Assembly: GCA_036874045.1 (NCBI GenBank)
Contig: CM072336.1
Span: 26,425,501-26,489,500, forward strand
Direction: 5' to 3'
DNA from: Cymodocea nodosa
Lineage: Eukaryota; Streptophyta; Magnoliopsida; Alismatales; Cymodoceaceae
Length of the DNA: 64,000 bases
A program made the position numbers and the translations under genes. This document shows positions 60,401 through 64,000 of this stretch, piece by piece; positions within the stretch are counted from its first letter, which is position 1, and the number at the start of each line of letters is the position of its first letter. The notes under the pieces are model-generated. The model searched no databases. It was not told the DNA's origin and saw only the letters and a program-made list of their open reading frames with translations.

Positions 60401-62200
60401 AAATGAGGGGTAATGCAAAATATGATCATTTGAAGTTCTACCGAAAAACACGTATGAAAATTTGACTATGGGATGTAGAGCGCAATCTTCTTGAGTAAGG
60501 ATGCATTCATGCTCATATCCTTCCATTGGAATCCATATTTAGATGATAGGTAAAGTATCTAATTAGCATGATCTGGAGGATTTTATAAATGCGATCCACC
60601 GGCAAAGAAACTAATAAAACACTACACCAACGTAAACACAACCATGCTAAACACTAAAATGCCATCTTAAATTCTAAAACACTGCAAAGCCGAACAATGA
60701 CATAATTAATTCATTGAAACATTGCCATGTAATTCGATATGCAGTAAAGCTTATGCAAACCAAGAATGAAATAATGTAGGGTAGAATTATTAGGTCAAGT
60801 GGTTTGACATTGTTCACACTCAATCAATATTTCACCATTTCCTCACAATCAATAATGTACACAATTTTCTCACATTCAAAGAAACAGTTGACTAACATAC
60901 AATAATAAAGAGCTAGGGCTTGTATTACAAGTGACAGCAATACAAGCCACACCAAGACTAAGGCAGCGTTTGGAAATATTTTTTTCACCAGCTTGTTAAT
61001 TTCAAAAGAAGTGCTTATAGAATGAGTTCCTTCAAACATGACAAAAATAAACACTTGTTGTAAAGAGGCAAAAAAGCACCTGATGGTTCATTTTACTATT
61101 TATTCGATAAGCTGTTCTTAAATTTCCTATTCAATAAGTCGAATTTTTGCGTAAACGTTTATTCAAAAAGTATTTCTAAGATAAATTAACATCTGTTAAA
61201 CACCATTTTGAACTAGTTATCTTGCTGGAAAGTCACAAGGACCGCCATCATCTTGCACGTGATGGGACCTATAAATGGTAGTAGAATATGTTGTCAATCC
61301 ATGGTGAGCACGTGACCTCTAAATAGCCGATACCATTTAATGGACAATTATGGTAATTACTTAATCCGTGTATTCAAGAATCCTCCAAATATGGTGAAAA
61401 AAAAGAAGCATAGTTGGCCCAACCGGTGTATACACATGGATAAGGAGATTGGATTGTGCAATTGAATCAATACTCAACTTCATGTTAAAACAAAAACAAT
61501 GACAATAATTCAAATCATGATCCTATCATTTAGGATTAGCCACATTAATATATTTTTTTTCATACATTTCTATAGTCAAATCTTTGATTAAATTACATAA
61601 ATTTAAAGTTTTTCTTACAATTTTTAATAAGTAGATTTAAATTGATCTCTATATCATTAAACCGACCTTAATTCACACGCAATTCCTATATCATTTCTAC
61701 CATTTTATAAGTACTCTGCGAGAAAAGTGAGCATGTTGTGATGGTAACATGTGCGTCTCTGGATCATGGGCATGTTGTGTTGGATAAAACCCATGCACTT
61801 GTGCTTCTAATATGGTAGCTCTCTGTTTCAGGACATTGGTAATCATGCTGTAATGGTAAACATTTTATGTTGTAAAGGACATTGAATTCCTTCTATGCTG
61901 TGACACATTTATTACAGTCCAGCTAAAATATTCATGCAAGCCATGTGTACCCATTGACCGAAGTGAGTTTGTGGAGTGGGATATTGATCAACTTTGAGTT
62001 TGACGTTCTTGCGGTTGGTTCCCAAGAGCTGGGTGCAAAATCTGAGAATCACTTTAGACCTCTTCGTTTGGACGAGAGAAAAACTTGTTTGGAAACTTTA
62101 CAACTCGATGTTGTTGCTTGTGAGCTTCTCAAGATCACAATCTACATCTACTTACAACCCAAGTGAAAAACATATGGGATCTTTGACATAACAGCTAACA
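57425..62200. other. Intergenic stretch before PIP5K
   Basis: No host gene recognised. Bases 57640-58370 are GGTGG/GATGG-rich like other element interiors in this window. 58780-59640 is repetitive-looking AT-rich DNA. A minus-strand scrap similar to 56.9-57.0 kb lies near 61550-61640 (another LINE tail). A MITE-like candidate is at about 60960-61215. Short open frames at 59823-60041 and 60344-60526 have no family likeness. Confidence 0.5.
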
Positions 62201-62448
62201 AGAAAAAAAACTGTGTGATTCTTCTATATATTGATTGAAAAGAGATAGTAGTGTCGATTGATTTTATAAGACAAGTGATCCCTCCCACTGTCATGAGCGA
62301 TGCTCGCTCTCTGATGGCCTCTGCCCCTAAAAGGGCTCAGTTCTTGACCTTCGTAAGCTTGTCTACACATAAAACATACATGCTGACCGCAGGGGATCAA
62401 CTTCTGCTATGAACAATCAATGGAATGTCTTCTCAAAGAAGAATCATC
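62200..62448 (-). other. Probable PIP5K 3' UTR
   Basis: Sequence downstream of the PIP5K stop on the minus strand. No coding signal. Its far end is not defined. Confidence 0.4.
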
Positions 62449-64000
62449 TCAAATAATCAAGTCTTTGGTATCTTCGGCAAATACTTTGAATATGAAATCA
62501 CGGAATCGTCTTGAATATTGTCTTGGATCAACGGCAGAAATTGATGTTGGATCATATTGGATGGATTTGTATGCATGTTCAAGCTTCTTGCTAATGTCAT
62601 AATCCTGGAGAATGTCAATGATGCCAAAGAATAGAACAACGTCATACAATTCTCCTGTTGGGTCCCCAACCAGTTGAGCATCACAATCACTCTTTCTAAC
62701 TGTGTGTTCAACTTGGCAGGGCATGTTAATTCCAAGTTTGATGGATGCCCATCTGCAGATGCAAAATGAACCATAGCTTTCAGTGCCTAAAAATCACATT
62801 TCTTGATAGTTACTACTTTCCAAGCTCTTTGTTCTCTCTTGATTCAACGTTCTAATGTAAACTGTTTGATCATGCAGACAAGGTACTGTAAGCATTTTTT
62901 TTCCAATGACAAGCTCCGTATATCATCAACTTCTACATACTTACCATGATACTTTGTCAAGAGAATTCTTCCAATTTTCCATAAAGCAATTGCATTACAA
63001 CAGTGTAAAATAAAATTTCAGTTCCTAAAGTCCATTCTCGAGGCTTTTAAGGGCCATAAACTTCAGCTAGTTATATAATAAGGCTGTAAAATGTATAACC
63101 CATAGTAAAAATATTCACAGCATATTATCTTTTTGTGAATCAGATGAAAGTAAACAGTTATTCGATGTTCTTACTTGTTTGGATCAGCGATCATGTGATC
63201 CATGTCTACGCTGGAGAGACAAGGTGTACCTTCGCTCATGTTACTTGTATCACTGCTACCTGTAACATATCATCTATCTGCTGTCATTTATTAGAAGAAA
63301 ACATGATGGACTTGTTATTTTTTGTTTGTTTAGGAATAACCTTCACTCAGAAATTGATCCCTGGAGAAAGACGTATCTCTAAAATGTATACCAACTAGAA
63401 GACTATAATCCATAATTTTCTCCTGCTCTAGAAATTCGCAATCACGATCAACCTGTCTGAAATATAAAGGTGACGAGGTAAGTGGCTGTTCCTAGCACAT
63501 AACAATAAATTAATTCTATGAATCGATCTATTAGATAACATAAGTATATAATTCATGAAAATTTAATAAAATACACTTAAAAATTAAGTGGCACGTGGAA
63601 GCTGGAGAATGAAAAGAAGACACTAGATTGGAGATTGTACCGAACAAATACATTGAATACCAGACTTTGTGCTACCTGTAAAATTCCTGGAACCAAGATC
63701 TCTGGAGTCGGAATATAAAATTGAGATCAAGGTCCTTAAGAGTGGTATTTGCATCAATCTCATCCTCAGGTTTTGAAGTTGTACGGCCATGAGAAGAACC
63801 TTTCAAGTCGAAGCGTCTATGGATAATGTACTCAGAGCAGAACAAATTTCCCATTATTACAAATCGGACCTATTAAGTTACAATAAACATGTGTTCTAAG
63901 AAAGATTGAATATGGGAACTGCATTGCTTCCAGCAAGTACCAATGAGTAAACATCATCCTTCTAACCTTCTTTTGTGTAGCTCCGGTTAATTTGACACAG
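62449..64000 (-). CDS. PIP5K: Phosphatidylinositol-4-phosphate 5-kinase, C-terminal part
   Basis: The enzyme makes PI(4,5)P2 from PI4P at the plasma membrane. Five exons on the minus strand: 64000-63967 (cut by the window edge), 63869-63676, 63456-63341, 63259-63175, 62752-62449, all with GT-AG borders. Joined they give 243 residues to a TGA at 62451-62449. Motifs in order: [102 protein letters not shown]; the activation-loop region KKLEHAYKS…[20 protein letters not shown]. The family's catalytic residues in these motifs look unchanged. The last exon resembles the PIP5K4/5/6 type of Arabidopsis more than PIP5K1 or 9. The N-terminal MORN repeats and the first half of the kinase core lie beyond the right edge. 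Confidence 0.95.

Noticed and set aside
62700..62800. Apparent one-base frameshift in the last PIP5K exon (frames …HFASADGHP and IKLGINMP)
   Set aside because: An acceptor ctgcag inside the stretch (AG at 62754-62753) starts the exon in the right frame. It joins to an upstream donor to give [15 protein letters not shown], so no frameshift is needed.

Overview
The window is nuclear DNA from a flowering plant. Genes are split by long AT-rich introns full of retroelement debris: Copia, Gypsy, LINE, SINE and hAT fragments. Every protein I recognise has its closest remembered relatives in angiosperms. Exon 1 of the transporter gene and exon 1 of the phospholipase gene are GC-rich, while downstream exons and introns are AT-rich. 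That 5' GC gradient leans towards a (non-grass) monocot, but I hold this loosely.

Layout: (1) bases 2022-24506, + strand, the 3' two-thirds of a SEC31 COPII-coat gene (15 exons seen; the 5' exons lie off the left edge). Its last intron holds an almost complete but dead Copia element at 18610-23425 with target-site duplications. (2) 24507-28533 is the intergenic region and promoter, with an as-1-type TGACG pair at 27864-27880. (3) 28534-50762, + strand, a complete ten-exon CRT-like transporter (CLT family, plastid thiol/glutathione transporter). Its introns hold a truncated Gypsy element, a hAT remnant, a 20-bp minisatellite, a 138-bp-period palindromic array, two Copia RT fragments and a short-LTR non-autonomous element. 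(4) 50763-54878 is mostly empty apart from a GC-rich island near 52.4-52.9 kb. (5) 54879-55592, + strand, a two-exon phospholipase A2-like gene. (6) 55593-62448 is intergenic, with LINE 3' ends in inverted arrangement. (7) 62449 to the right edge, - strand, the last five coding exons of a phosphatidylinositol-4-phosphate 5-kinase (PIP5K).

The genes do not form an operon-like unit. Three act in membrane traffic, membrane transport or lipid signalling, but I read the neighbourhood as ordinary plant gene order. Exon joins were worked out by hand. All four gene models keep a continuous reading frame across every join (SEC31 fragment 916 aa, CLT 452 aa, PLA2-like 211 aa, PIP5K fragment 243 aa), which strongly supports the splice sites.

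I did not find a convincing new biological system. The best leads are the as-1 element before a thiol-transporter gene, the five-copy 45-bp repeat inside a SEC31 coding exon, the 138-bp array of hairpin plus ACACGTGT palindromes, and a heavily decayed Copia element whose LTRs are still about 97% identical.
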